A DNA stretch of 64,000 nt from Streptomyces katrae (GCF_000717655.1 NZ_JNZY01000045.1:30017-94016); one strand, 5' to 3'; positions 1 to 8,625 are shown, numbered from the stretch's first letter. Numbers and translations are program-made. The notes: generated by a model from the letters alone, not told the origin.

Positions 1-1
1 C

Positions 2-910
2 GTGCCGGTCCCCGCTCCGTTCCTCACCGGCCCCCAGGGGGCGGGCAAGTCCACCGGCGGGCGGATGCTGGTGCGGATCATCGAGGGCATGAGCGGCGAC
101 CTGCGACGGGCGCCGAAGGATGAGGAGAACCTGATCACGGCCGTCGCGGCCGGATGGATCACCGCCCTGGACAACCTCTCGCACCTGCCACCGGACCTGT
201 CCGATCTGATGTGCTGCATCGTCACCGGCGCCGAGAGCATCAAACGCGCACTGTTCACCGACGGCGACGTCGTCCGCTCCCGCTACCGCCGCCCCCTTCT
301 GCTGACCGGCATCGACGTGGGCGTCATCCGCCCCGACCTCGCCGAACGCCTCCTCCCGCTCCGCCTGGAACGTCCTCGCGTGCGGCGGACTGAAGCGGAG
401 CTGTGGGCGGAGTTCGAAGAGGTCCTGCCCGTCATCCTCGGCTCACTCCTCGACCTGACCGTCAAGGTCCGCGCCGCCCAGGCCGACATCCCCACCGATC
501 TACGGATGGCGGATTTCGCCCACCTGTGCGCGCAGCTCGACGCGGCCACCGGCCTCGGAGCGCTGAACGCCTACCGGGCCGCCCTCGACGACCTCAACGA
601 CGACGTCATCGAGGGGGACTTGCTGGCCCAGACGGTTCTCAAGCACGCCGCCGGCGCCGTCCCTGGCGAGGAAGTCCGGATGACGTCCACCGAGTGGCTG
701 TACACCCTTACTCAGCTCTACGCCGGGGAGGAGTGCCGCCCCCTGCCCAAGGGGTGGCCCACCACCGGCAAGGTCTTCTCCGACCGGCTCAAGCGTCTTC
801 AGCCGACGCTCGCCGCGCGCGGCCTGCTCGTCGACTGGGGCCGCACCAAAGCGGCCCGCTACATCGAGATGACCCGCCCCGCCCCCACGCCGCCGGATCC
901 GATGTTCTAA
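2..910 (+). CDS. Replication/primase-type ATPase of an integrative element, C-terminal part
   Basis: The frame is open from the window edge, so the N-terminus is missing. The visible 302 residues begin almost at a Walker A motif (GPQGAGKST, about residues 10-18), followed by a region that reads as Walker B and sensor (residues 50-110, ITALDNLSHLPPDLSD) and an Arg-rich ERLLPLRLERP segment. The same type of ATPase normally sits just upstream of xis and int in Streptomyces AICEs, where it is the helicase part of a primase-polymerase or replication protein. The neighbours here fit: repeat-rich DNA, excisionase, integrase and tRNA follow in the same direction. The role in autonomous replication of the excised element is inferred from this context. 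An alternative is a DnaB/phage-type ATPase. Confidence 0.7.
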   Translation: MPVPAPFLTGPQGAGKSTGGRMLVRIIEGMSGDLRRAPKDEENLITAVAAGWITALDNLSHLPPDLSDLMCCIVTGAESIKRALFTDGDVVRSRYRRPLLLTGIDVGVIRPDLAERLLPLRLERPRVRRTEAELWAEFEEVLPVILGSLLDLTVKVRAAQADIPTDLRMADFAHLCAQLDAATGLGALNAYRAALDDLNDDVIEGDLLAQTVLKHAAGAVPGEEVRMTSTEWLYTLTQLYAGEECRPLPKGWPTTGKVFSDRLKRLQPTLAARGLLVDWGRTKAARYIEMTRPAPTPPDPMF

Positions 911-922
911 CCCGGCCGCACA

Positions 923-968
923 AGCAAGAGGAGCACCCGGCCTCCGGGCGAGGCGTGCTCCTCTTGCT
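923..968 (+). terminator. Hairpin terminator after the element ATPase
   Basis: A 14-bp perfect inverted repeat (AGCAAGAGGAGCAC at 923-936, complement at 955-968) with an 18-nt loop lies 13 nt after the ATPase stop codon. There is no T run, as is usual in Streptomyces. Confidence 0.65.
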
Positions 969-1087
969 GTTCCGGCGGCTTGCCGCCGCTGCACAGGACG
1001 TGCCGCGCAGCGGCTCCTTCTTCACGTTCTGAGGCGCACCGCACGACAACAGAAACCCCCTCTCTTTTTCCTAGGAGAAGAGACGCT

Positions 1088-1306
1088 GCGTCACCCGCGT
1101 CACGGCAGGCCAGAAGACGGCCTGTGACCTGCGGATACACCGGGTGACGCAGGCGCCCACAGCTGCGTCATTCCACGTCACCCGCGTCACCGGCCGTGTC
1201 ACCCGGCGGCGCGGTGACGTGGGCGGGTGACACACGACCGCACCCCTTGCGTCACCAAAAACCGCAGGTCAGGCGCGCAATTGACGCAGATGACGTGATG
1301 ACGCAG
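1088..1306. repeat. GCGTCACC/GGTGACGC iteron-like control region
   Basis: About a dozen copies of a GTCA/TGAC core, most as GCGTCACC or its complement, are packed into 220 bp. Copies lie near 1088, 1098, 1142, 1164, 1176, 1186, 1197, 1211, 1225, 1247, 1281, 1290 and 1298. No convincing gene occupies 911-1406. Clustered short repeats between a replication ATPase and xis/int would suit an origin, a replication-initiator binding region or Xis/Int accessory sites. Which of these applies cannot be decided from sequence. Confidence 0.55.
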
Positions 1307-1406
1307 AAATCCCAGCCTCGGACAGGAACGGGCCTTGACCGGACCCGGCCCCCGCTCCGCGACCCATCGCCCTCAACCCTCTCGGCCCAGCGACAGGAGA
1401 GCCCCT

Positions 1407-1604
1407 GTGCCGACCGCGCTCCCGCCCCCGCCCCTGCTCATGACCGTCCCCGAGACCATGGCCGCGCTCAAGCTCGGCCGGCACTCCGTCTACAACCTGA
1501 TCCGCTCCAAGCGACTCCCCAGCATCACCATCGGCCGCGCCCGTCGGATTCCCTCCGACGCGGTGCGCCGCTTCATCGACACCGAACTGGAGGCCGCCGC
1601 CTGA
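1407..1604 (+). CDS. xis: Excisionase / MerR-type helix-turn-helix DNA-binding protein
   Basis: A 65-residue protein. Residues 12-60 form a helix-turn-helix of the excisionase/MerR class (VPETMAALKLGRHSVYNLI, then SITIGRARRIP, then DAVRRFID), the pattern in which helix one leads to a recognition helix and a short wing. It would direct the integrase towards excision of the element. The GTG start at 1407 is chosen because a GGAGA ribosome-binding site lies 6 nt upstream; an earlier in-frame ATG at 1335 has no such site. The stop overlaps the integrase start (TGATG), implying translational coupling in one transcript. Confidence 0.8.
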   Translation: MPTALPPPPLLMTVPETMAALKLGRHSVYNLIRSKRLPSITIGRARRIPSDAVRRFIDTELEAAA

Positions 1605-2749
1605 TGGCAGGCAAGAAGAACCCCAACGGCGCTGGCAGCATCTGGCAGCGTAAGGACGGCCGGTACGAGGCACGGGTGTACGTGCCCCAGCCGGACGGTA
1701 CCCGCGCCCGCAAGACCGTCTACGGCAAGACCTGGCAGGAGTGCGACGAGAAGCGGCAGGAGCTGGTGTTGCGCGACCGGCAGGGCGTCCCGACGCCGAC
1801 CCGCTCCGCCCGCTTGTCGGAGTGGCTGCCGTACTGGCTGGAGCAGCACGTCGAGCCGCGCCGGAAGCTCAGCACCTACGACAAGTACGAGACCCACGTG
1901 AGGCTGCACCTCGTGCCCCTGCTCGGGTCCCGAAGCCTGGAGTCGCTGAGCACAGCCGACGTGCGCCGGTTTCTCACCCGCGTACAGAAGGAGAAGACGG
2001 TGGCCACGGCCAAGGAGGCCCATCGCGTCCTGCGCACCGCGCTGTCGGGGGCCGTGCGGGACGAACTGATCACGCGCAACGTGGCGTTCCTGGTCGAGCC
2101 GCCAAGGGCGAAGCAGCGGGAGATCCGGCCGTGGACGCTTGAGGAGACGCTTGCGTTCCTCGAGGCCGCGCGAGGGGAGGCCCTCTACGCGGCGTTCGTC
2201 CTGGCCATCGCGATGGGGCTCCGGCGAGGTGAGCTGGTCGGGCTGCGGTGGTCGGACCTCGACCTGGACAACCGGGTTCTGCACGTCCGCCAGCAGACCC
2301 AGCGCCGGCGCGGGCAGCTGTACCAGGACGACCCGAAGAGCCGCCGCCAGCGGGCCGTGCCGCTGCCCGCGATGTGCATTGCCCCCCTCCGGTGGCACCG
2401 GCTCAAGCAGCGCGCGATCTTCCGAGAGACGGGCGTCGCGTGGTCCGAGGCCGGGGCCGTCTTCGCCACCCGGAACGGTCGGACGGTGGAGCCGAGGAAC
2501 GTCTACCGGGCCTTCACCCGCGTTGCGGCCGACGCCGGCCTACGGGTCGTTCGCCTGCACGACGCCCGCCACGGGTGCGCGACTCTGCTGACCGCCGCCG
2601 GGGTCGCGCCCAGGGTGATCATGGAGATCCTCGGGCACAGCCAGATCAGCATCACCATGGACGTGTACACGCACGTCGTGGACGAAACGAAGCGTGAGGC
2701 GATCAGCCACATGGACCGGATGCTGCGGCGGCGACGGCCGAGTGCATGA
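1604..2749 (+). CDS. int: Tyrosine site-specific recombinase (integrase)
   Basis: A 381-residue tyrosine recombinase of usual AICE length. An AP2-like/SAM-like arm domain (residues 10-170) precedes the catalytic domain, where all key residues are visible: Arg207 in GLRRGE, the HxxR pair His319/Arg322 in LHDARHG, His345 in LGHSQ and the nucleophile Tyr355 in MDVYTHV. It would recombine the element with the 3' end of the adjacent tRNA-Arg gene. Its ATG overlaps the xis stop. The downstream hairpin at 2776-2809 and the tRNA immediately beyond match the standard int-att arrangement. Nothing suggests inactivation, so the element may still be mobile if the other end is intact. Confidence 0.93.
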   Translation: MAGKKNPNGAGSIWQRKDGRYEARVYVPQPDGTRARKTVYGKTWQECDEKRQELVLRDRQGVPTPTRSARLSEWLPYWLEQHVEPRRKLSTYDKYETHVRLHLVPLLGSRSLESLSTADVRRFLTRVQKEKTVATAKEAHRVLRTALSGAVRDELITRNVAFLVEPPRAKQREIRPWTLEETLAFLEAARGEALYAAFVLAIAMGLRRGELVGLRWSDLDLDNRVLHVRQQTQRRRGQLYQDDPKSRRQRAVPLPAMCIAPLRWHRLKQRAIFRETGVAWSEAGAVFATRNGRTVEPRNVYRAFTRVAADAGLRVVRLHDARHGCATLLTAAGVAPRVIMEILGHSQISITMDVYTHVVDETKREAISHMDRMLRRRRPSA

Positions 2750-2775
2750 CCCCGTTGCCGTCAGGCGGTGCAGTC

Positions 2776-2809
2776 AAACGGCCCGGAGCGTGATCGCTCC
2801 GGGCCGTTT
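2776..2809. terminator. Perfect 15-bp bidirectional terminator
   Basis: AAACGGCCCGGAGCG (2776-2790) pairs perfectly with 2795-2809 around a TGAT loop. It separates the converging integrase and tRNA-Arg genes and is flanked by A/T runs that suit termination from both sides. Confidence 0.8.
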
Positions 2810-2813
2810 GCCC

Positions 2814-2860
2814 TGGTGCCCCCGGCAGGATTCGAACCTGCGACACCCGCTTTAGGAGAG
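2814..2860. other. Putative attachment site (tRNA-Arg 3' half) of the integrated element
   Basis: The integrase gene ends 64 bp from the tRNA 3' end, the configuration in which tyrosine integrases use the tRNA 3' half as the core site. The matching repeat at the far end of the element lies outside the window, so the exact core cannot be set. Confidence 0.5.
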
Positions 2861-2889
2861 CGGTGCTCTATCCCCTGAGCTACGAAGGC
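2814..2889 (-). tRNA. tRNA-Arg, anticodon CCU
   Basis: The reverse strand folds into a full cloverleaf. The 7-bp acceptor pairs GCCTTCG with CGGGGGC (with two G-U pairs). The D arm is GCTC...GAGC, and the anticodon stem CCGCT/AGCGG carries the loop CTCCTAA, giving anticodon CCT. The T arm is GCAGG-TTCGAAT-CCTGC. A CCA follows the discriminator base at 2814-2816. It decodes AGG. Its 3' end faces the integrase and is the likely insertion target of the element. Confidence 0.95.
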
Positions 2890-3095
2890 CTGACCTCCGA
2901 CAGCCTAGCGGATCGTGCTCCACGGATGCGCCCCCATAAGCGAGGCTCGACGTCGGCCCGTGCCCGCCGCACCACGTAGGACACACGGATGCCGAAGGCC
3001 GTGATGACGACCGTCCTGTTTCCCGCTGTGGTGGTGCCACCGCCGTCCGAGTCCCACAGGGGCGCTCGGGCGGGGGTGTTGGGAGGCGACGGGCC

Positions 3096-3224
3096 GTGGA
3101 CGACTCCGTGAGCAGCAACATCTCCGGCGGCACCTTCTACGGGTCCGCCTGCAGCCGGGACTTCAACGGGATGACGTTCGGCGAACGCCCGCAGCGTCCG
3201 GATGACCGGGGGAATTCCGCCTGA
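3096..3224 (+). pseudogene. 42-codon fragment with an ISGGTFYG-type motif
   Basis: A GTG with GGAGG 9 nt upstream opens a 42-residue frame containing NISGGTFYG and RDFNGMTFG. This resembles the ISGGTxxGPVVQGRDF motif found at the start of many actinomycete NTPase or TPR effector proteins, but the central PVVQ part is altered (SACS) and the frame stops soon after. It is most likely the remnant of such a protein next to the mobile-element insertion site. The remaining sequence between 2890 and 3095 shows no gene. This similarity was recognised by eye only. Confidence 0.3.
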
Positions 3225-3263
3225 ATCGGTTTGAGCCCGAACACCCCGGTCCATGGGACCCCC

Positions 3264-4139
3264 ATGGACTTCCTTCGCCCCGCCGGCTGGGAGGAGGCGC
3301 TCGCCGTCAAGGCCGAGCACCCCACCGCCGTGCCCATCGCCGGTGGCACCGACCTGATGGTCGAGATCAACTTCGACCACCGCCGGCCGGAGTACCTCAT
3401 GGACCTGAACCGCATCGGGCTGCTGCGGGAATGGGAGATCGGCGAGGACGTCGTACGGCTCGGCGCGTCCGTCCCGTACACGGAGATCATGGAGCACCTC
3501 CGCGCGGAACTCCCGGGGCTGGCCCTCGCCTCGCACACCGTCGCCTCACCGCAGATCCGCAACCGCGGCAGCGTCGGCGGCAACCTCGGTACGGCGTCCC
3601 CGGCGGGTGATGCGCACCCGGCGCTCCTCGCGGCCGGCGCGCAGGTCGAGGTGGAGTCCGTACGGGGCTCCCGGCTGATCCCGATCGACGCGTTCTACAC
3701 CGGGGTCAAGCGCAATGCCCTCGCCCCCGACGAGCTGATCAAGGCCGTCCACGTGGCCAGGGCCGACGGGCCCCAGCAGTTCTCCAAGGTCGGCACCCGC
3801 AACGCCATGGTCATCGCCGTCTGCGCCTTCGGCCTGGCCCTGCACCTGGCGTCCCGGACCGTCCGTACGGGCATCGGCTCCGCGGCCCCCACGCCGATCC
3901 GGGCGAAGACGGCCGAGGAGTTCCTGGCCGCGGCGCTGGAGGAGGGCGGCTTCTGGGAGTCCCGCAAGGTCATCACCCCGTCGATCGCGAAGCAGTTCGG
4001 GGATCTCGCGGCCGCGTCCTGCAACCCGATCGACGACATCCGCGGCACCGCCCGCTACCGCCGCCACGCCGTCGGCGTCCTGGCCCGCCGCCAACTCCTG
4101 TGGACCTGGGAGGAGTACCAGGCCGGCGGAGCCGCGTGA
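3264..4139 (+). CDS. FAD-binding subunit M of a xanthine dehydrogenase/CO dehydrogenase-type oxidoreductase
   Basis: 291 residues, normal length for the medium (FAD) subunit. Typical flavin-binding motifs are present: GGTDLM near residue 38, and GNLGTASPAGDAHP near residue 112, followed by the KVGTRNAM segment and the C-terminal CO-dehydrogenase flavoprotein domain. The subunit passes electrons from an iron-sulfur protein to FAD. The ATG at 3264 starts the conserved MDFLRPAGW. In most streptomycetes the 2Fe-2S and molybdopterin subunits follow directly, overlapping the final GGAA-stop. Here the next gene is on the opposite strand and neither partner is in the window, so the gene appears orphaned. 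Confidence 0.85.
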   Translation: MDFLRPAGWEEALAVKAEHPTAVPIAGGTDLMVEINFDHRRPEYLMDLNRIGLLREWEIGEDVVRLGASVPYTEIMEHLRAELPGLALASHTVASPQIRNRGSVGGNLGTASPAGDAHPALLAAGAQVEVESVRGSRLIPIDAFYTGVKRNALAPDELIKAVHVARADGPQQFSKVGTRNAMVIAVCAFGLALHLASRTVRTGIGSAAPTPIRAKTAEEFLAAALEEGGFWESRKVITPSIAKQFGDLAAASCNPIDDIRGTARYRRHAVGVLARRQLLWTWEEYQAGGAA

Positions 4140-4148
4140 CCCTGCGCC

Positions 4149-4631
4149 TCAGACGCCCATCGGGGTGTGCAGCTCCACGGTGACCTCGACCTCCACGGGT
4201 GCGTCCAGCGGCAGCACCGCCACCCCCACCGCGCTGCGGACGTGGATGCCGGCGTCGCCGAAGGCGGTGCCGAACAGCTCGCTGGCCCCGTTGACCACGC
4301 CCGGCTGGCCGGTGAACCGCGGATCGCTGGCCACGTAGCCGACCACCTTGACCACGCGCTTGACGGCGGACAGGTCGCCGCTGACCGAGGCGATCGCGGA
4401 GAGGGCGTTCAGCGCGCACTGCCGGGCCAGCTCCGTTGCCTGCTCGGCGCTGACCTCGGCCCCGACCTTGCCGGTCAGCAGCAGTTCGCCGTCGACCATC
4501 GGGAGCTGGCCTGAGGTGTACACGTAATGCCCGTTGACCAGGGCGGGCACGTACGTGCCCAGCGGGGCGAGCGTTTTCGGGAGGCTGAGTCCGGCCGCGG
4601 CGAGCCGTTCTTCGGGGGTGCCGGTCGTCAT
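4149..4631 (-). CDS. RidA/YjgF family deaminase
   Basis: 160 residues of the RidA family, which hydrolyses reactive enamine/imine intermediates released by PLP enzymes. Characteristic blocks are YVYTSGQLP (about residue 36), the LARQCALNALSAI helix and the C-terminal SAVGVAVLPLDAPVEVE strand. The usual family member is about 130 residues; this one carries a short N-terminal extension as in the longer actinobacterial subgroup. AGGAG 6 nt before the ATG supports the start. It converges on the FAD-subunit gene with only 9 bp between stops. Confidence 0.88.
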   Translation of the reverse strand: MTTGTPEERLAAAGLSLPKTLAPLGTYVPALVNGHYVYTSGQLPMVDGELLLTGKVGAEVSAEQATELARQCALNALSAIASVSGDLSAVKRVVKVVGYVASDPRFTGQPGVVNGASELFGTAFGDAGIHVRSAVGVAVLPLDAPVEVEVTVELHTPMGV

Positions 4632-4672
4632 CCGGTTCTCCTCGGGTCTTCGTGAGCTGAAGCCGTCCGGCC

Positions 4673-5950
4673 TCAGGGGCGGGTGATCCGGACCTGGAAG
4701 CTGCCGTTGCGCAGCTCGCCCACCACCGAGACGCTGATGCCGGCCTTGTCGTCGGTGAACGTCTCTCCCGGCCGGAACGGCGCGTCCGACAGCTCCCCGT
4801 GCACGTTGGGCCGCCGGGTGCAGCCGCCGCTGCCGGTCGCGCTGTCCGAGACGGTCACGGGCCCGCGCCCGGTGTCCACCTGCGAGTCCACCTTGTAGAT
4901 CAGGACGCCGGGTTTGCAGACGGCTTCGTCGTTCCCGGACCGGGTGCGCACCTCCACCGCGTACCCGGCGCTCTCCGACACCGGTACGAAGGCCAGCTTC
5001 GTGCCGCCCTCCACCCCGAGCGGGGTCAGGGTGTGGTCGCTGATGCCGGACTTCGAGGCGCAGCTGATCTGGGAGCCGTCCAGCCAGCCCAGCTTCCACT
5101 TGTGCCAGCCCAGCAGGTCGTTGTTGGCGCCCCAGTCCTCGCTCATGATGTCCCAGTGCCCGACCGCGCCCCCGCCGTCGGGGGTGTACAGGTCGGGCAG
5201 TCCGAAGACGTGCCCGTTCTCGTGGGGGAGCACCCGGTAGCCGGTCTCCCGGTAGGAGCCCGAGCCGTCGTCCTGGCGGCTGTAGACGAAGGACGTGTTG
5301 GCGAGCGGCACGCCGTCGGCCATGGGGGCCTCGCCGTTGCCGGAGAAGGTCACCGAGAGCACGGTGTCCAGGGCGGACGGTCCGGCGTTCGGGGTGACCA
5401 GGATGTTGACCAGGTCGTAGCGGCTGAAGTCCACCTCGGAGTCGGCGGCCTTCGCGATGTGCTCGACGAGCTGCCGGTAGCCCGGCTCGTACGCGGAGCC
5501 GCGCTCGATCCCGTACGCGGCGAACGGCATCGGCATCCGCAGCCAGGTCCTTATCGGCGCCTCGGCCCGGTACGTGAGCCGGCCGTAGGAGCTGGTGCGG
5601 AACCATTCGGAGGTCTGGGGGAAGAACTCCGCGAGCCGGTCCAGCGCCGTGCCCTCGCCCTTGGCGTCCGGGAAGTCGATCATCAGGTTCAGCGCCCGGA
5701 CCTCGCCGGTCGAGCGGGAGTACCCCGGCGGGGTCGGCATGCCCTCGGACATCTGCACGCCCATGGCGCCGGTGATCCGGCAGGGCGCCAGCGCGGACTC
5801 GGCGCTCGTGGCCACGGGCCCGGCCGCGGAGTGGCTGCGGTCGGCTATCCCGGTGCTCGCGGTGGCGGTGACACCGAGGGCCAGCGCGGTGAGGCCGATG
5901 TAGGCGCCGGCACGGCGTGGCGTGCGTATCCGGTGGCGGGTCTGCGGCAT
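4673..5950 (-). CDS. Secreted M6 family metalloprotease
   Basis: 425 residues with a basic N-terminus (RHRIRTPRR), a hydrophobic signal segment (residues 14-32) and a zinc site HENGHVFGLPD at residues 243-253, followed by GHWDIMS, the M6 (immune inhibitor A-like) pattern in which His243, His247 and a downstream Asp bind zinc and Glu244 is the catalytic base. It would be an exported endopeptidase of the M6 class, shorter than full immune-inhibitor-A proteins because the extra C-terminal domains are absent. Start at 5950 is chosen over 6010 because it places the signal peptide at the N-terminus and has GAAGG upstream. It lies 41 bp upstream of RidA in the same direction, so co-transcription is possible. 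Confidence 0.87.
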   Translation of the reverse strand: MPQTRHRIRTPRRAGAYIGLTALALGVTATASTGIADRSHSAAGPVATSAESALAPCRITGAMGVQMSEGMPTPPGYSRSTGEVRALNLMIDFPDAKGEGTALDRLAEFFPQTSEWFRTSSYGRLTYRAEAPIRTWLRMPMPFAAYGIERGSAYEPGYRQLVEHIAKAADSEVDFSRYDLVNILVTPNAGPSALDTVLSVTFSGNGEAPMADGVPLANTSFVYSRQDDGSGSYRETGYRVLPHENGHVFGLPDLYTPDGGGAVGHWDIMSEDWGANNDLLGWHKWKLGWLDGSQISCASKSGISDHTLTPLGVEGGTKLAFVPVSESAGYAVEVRTRSGNDEAVCKPGVLIYKVDSQVDTGRGPVTVSDSATGSGGCTRRPNVHGELSDAPFRPGETFTDDKAGISVSVVGELRNGSFQVRITRP

Positions 5951-6198
5951 GGAGATCGCCTTCGGGTCCGCGGCAGCCGGCCGGGCCCGGACTGCGCTCT
6001 GTGCGATCACCCTCCGTCGGCTCCGGCGCGCCCGCGCGTCGGGTGCGTCCGAACGGGAGCCGGGGTGTTGCCCAGGTCACACATGAGAGTGAAATAACCG
6101 GGGACTCGATCCCCGTTTGTACGGGAGTCCCGCAAAGCGGGGACCAGCTCCCCGTTTACAGGAGCGGGATACGAGTCCCAGGCCCAGGGAGGCCTCGA

Positions 6199-6963
6199 AT
6201 GAAGCGCTCCACCACCCTCGCGGCGGCCCCGGCCGCCCCGCAGGCGGCCGCGGACCTGCCGGGCACGGACCTGCCGGCCACGGACCTGTCGGGGGACCGG
6301 CCGGGCGACGGCCTGACGGCCGCGGAGCCCGAGCCCGCGCGGGTCCTGCGTCCGCGCGCGGACGCGGTCCGCAACCGCGAGCGGATCCTGGTGGCGGCGC
6401 GCGAGGTGCTCGTGGAGCTGGGCTCGGGCGCACCGTTCGACGAGATCGCCCGCCGGGCGGGCATCGGCAACGCCACGCTCTACCGGCACTTCCCCGACCG
6501 AGCCGCCCTGGTCCACCACGTCGTGCTCTTCGTCATGGACCGGGTCACGGTCCAGGCCGAGGACTCGCTGGCCGAGGAGTCCGACGCCTTCGCCGCGCTG
6601 TGCCGCTTCACGCACGCCGCCGCGGACGAGCGGATCGGGGCCCTGTGCCCCATGCTCGCCGGCGACTTCGACGGCGAGCACCCCGAACTCGTCGCGGCCC
6701 GCGAGGCCTTGGCGGAAGCCGTCGAGACCCTGGTGACGGCCGGTCAGGAGGCCGGGCTGATCCGCACGGACATCGGCGTCGGCGACCTGATGGTCGCCCT
6801 CTCCCAGCTCAGCCGGCCCCTGCCGGGCATCAGCTGCACCGAGGTGGAGGGATTCGTCCACCGTCATCTCCAGCTGTTCCTGGACGGGTTGCGGGCTCCG
6901 GCCCGCTCCGAGCTGCCCGGCTCGGCGGCCACCCTCGACGACCTGAGGCAGAAAACCATGTGA
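6199..6963 (+). CDS. TetR family transcriptional repressor
   Basis: 254 residues. After an unusual Ala/Pro-rich leader of about 55 residues with repeated (G/A)TDLP units, a TetR helix-turn-helix is clear: RERILVAAREVLVELG, then FDEIARRAGIGNATLYRHF. The C-terminal ligand domain contains the LCPMLAGD and GLIRTDI segments. GGGAGG lies 7 nt before the ATG. The MFS exporter gene follows after 82 bp in the same direction, with palindromic DNA between, so this protein probably represses that exporter and itself. The inducer is unknown. Confidence 0.9.
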   Translation: MKRSTTLAAAPAAPQAAADLPGTDLPATDLSGDRPGDGLTAAEPEPARVLRPRADAVRNRERILVAAREVLVELGSGAPFDEIARRAGIGNATLYRHFPDRAALVHHVVLFVMDRVTVQAEDSLAEESDAFAALCRFTHAAADERIGALCPMLAGDFDGEHPELVAAREALAEAVETLVTAGQEAGLIRTDIGVGDLMVALSQLSRPLPGISCTEVEGFVHRHLQLFLDGLRAPARSELPGSAATLDDLRQKTM

Positions 6964-6990
6964 CGCCCCCGGGTCGCGCCCGCTAGCGTC

Positions 6991-7016
6991 GTAAACCCGG
7001 TTTAAACGTTGTAAAC
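6991..7016. promoter_or_regulatory. Candidate TetR operator upstream of the MFS exporter
   Basis: GTAAAC (6991-6996) and GTAAAC (7011-7016) flank the perfect palindrome GTTTAAAC (7000-7007), an AT-rich island in GC-rich DNA within the 82-bp gap between the tetR stop and the exporter. The position and symmetry fit a TetR-family operator; no binding data exist. Confidence 0.5.
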
Positions 7017-7045
7017 GTAGCTTTTTCAGTCATTCCGCACACGAA

Positions 7046-8596
7046 ATGGGTATCCCCATGCCAAAAACGGCCGCGACCCTCGCGCCGGCTGCCGATCCCA
7101 GCCGCTGGAAGGCACTCGTCTTCATAGCCCTGGCGCAGCTGATGGTCGTCCTCGACGCGACCATCGTGAACATCGCCCTCCCGTCCGCCCAGACCGACCT
7201 CGGCATCTCCGACGGCAACCGCCAGTGGGTCATCACCGCCTACGCGCTGGCCTTCGGCGGACTGCTCCTCTTCGGCGGCCGCATCGCCGACAAGTGGGGC
7301 CGCAAGAACGCCTTCATCGTGGGTCTCATCGGCTTCGCCCTGGCCTCCGCGCTCGGCGGCGCCGCCAACGGCGAGGCGATGATGCTCGGCGCCCGCGCCC
7401 TCCAGGGTGCCTTCGGCGCCCTGCTCGCCCCGGCCGCGCTCTCCCTGCTGGCCGTCATGTTCACCGACGCCAAGGAGCGCGCCAAGGCCTTCGGCATCTA
7501 CGGTGCGATCGCCGGCGGCGGTGGCGCCGTGGGCCTGATCCTCGGCGGCTTCCTCACCGAGTACCTGAACTGGCGCTGGACCTTCTTCGTCAACATCCCG
7601 TTCGCGATCGCCGCGGCCGTGGGTGCCTGGCTGGTCATCCGCGAGCCCGCCGGCGGCCGCAACCGCGCGCCGCTCGACGTCCCCGGTGTGGTCCTGTCCA
7701 CGCTCGGCCTCGTCGCGCTGGTCTACGGCTTCACCCGCGCCGAGTCGGCCGGCTGGTCCGACACGGTCACCGTGGCCATGTTCATCGCCTCGGCGGCGCT
7801 GCTCGCGGCCTTCGTGTTCGTCGAGTCCCGGGTGAAGTCCCCGCTGCTGCCGCTGCGCGTCCTGCTGGAGCGCAACCGCGGCGGTGTCTACCTCTCCCTG
7901 GGCCTGGCCGTCATCGCGATGTTCGGCCTGTTCCTCTTCCTCACCTACTACCTCCAGGTCGTGAAGGGCTTCTCGCCGGTCAAGACCGGCTTCGCCTTCC
8001 TGCCGATGATCGCCGGCATGATCACGGGCTCCACGCAGATCGGCGCCCGCCTGATGACCCGGGTGGCGCCCCGGCTGCTGATGGGCCCGGGCTTCCTGCT
8101 CGCCGCCGGCGGCATGCTGATGCTGACCCAGCTCGAGGTCGGGTCCTCGTACCCGGCGCTGATCCTGCCGGCGCAGCTGCTGCTGGGCCTCGGCATGGGT
8201 ACGGCGTTCATGCCGGCCATGTCGCTGGCCACGCACGGGGTGAACCCGGCAGACGCCGGCGTCGCCTCCGCCATGGTCAACACCTCGCAGCAGGTCGGCG
8301 GCGCGATCGGCACCGCCCTGCTGAACACGATCGCCGCCTCGGCGACCACCGCGTACCTGACCGACCACGCGGCCGAGGCCGCGGCGGGCGGCCCGGCGGC
8401 GAAGCTGATCCAGGCCCAGGCGATGGTGGAGGGGTACTCCAGCGCCATCTGGTGGGCGGTCGGCATCCTCGCCGCCAGCGCGACCATCGCGCTGACGCTG
8501 ATCAACACCGGCCGTCCGGGTGCCGGCGGCCCCGTCGCCTCCGGTGCGGGCGCGGGCGCCGACGCCGAGCTGAAGGTCCCGGTGATCGCCCACTGA
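7046..8596 (+). CDS. MFS multidrug exporter, DHA2 (14-TM, EmrB/QacA-like)
   Basis: 516 residues with the DHA2 hallmarks: motif D1 LDATIVNIALP in the first membrane helix, QWVITAYALAFG, motif A GGRIADKWGRKN and motif C in GAIAGGGGAVGLILGGFLTEYLNWRWTFF. The C-terminal half reaches ASAMVNTSQQVGGAIGTALLN, typical of this subfamily. It would expel a cationic or lipophilic compound with proton uptake. A start at 7058 (MPKTA) is equally possible; neither ATG has a strong ribosome-binding site. It follows the TetR gene that probably controls it. Confidence 0.92.
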   Translation: MGIPMPKTAATLAPAADPSRWKALVFIALAQLMVVLDATIVNIALPSAQTDLGISDGNRQWVITAYALAFGGLLLFGGRIADKWGRKNAFIVGLIGFALASALGGAANGEAMMLGARALQGAFGALLAPAALSLLAVMFTDAKERAKAFGIYGAIAGGGGAVGLILGGFLTEYLNWRWTFFVNIPFAIAAAVGAWLVIREPAGGRNRAPLDVPGVVLSTLGLVALVYGFTRAESAGWSDTVTVAMFIASAALLAAFVFVESRVKSPLLPLRVLLERNRGGVYLSLGLAVIAMFGLFLFLTYYLQVVKGFSPVKTGFAFLPMIAGMITGSTQIGARLMTRVAPRLLMGPGFLLAAGGMLMLTQLEVGSSYPALILPAQLLLGLGMGTAFMPAMSLATHGVNPADAGVASAMVNTSQQVGGAIGTALLNTIAASATTAYLTDHAAEAAAGGPAAKLIQAQAMVEGYSSAIWWAVGILAASATIALTLINTGRPGAGGPVASGAGAGADAELKVPVIAH

Positions 8597-8625
8597 CGCG
8601 GCTCGGGGAACCCCGGGAATGACTG

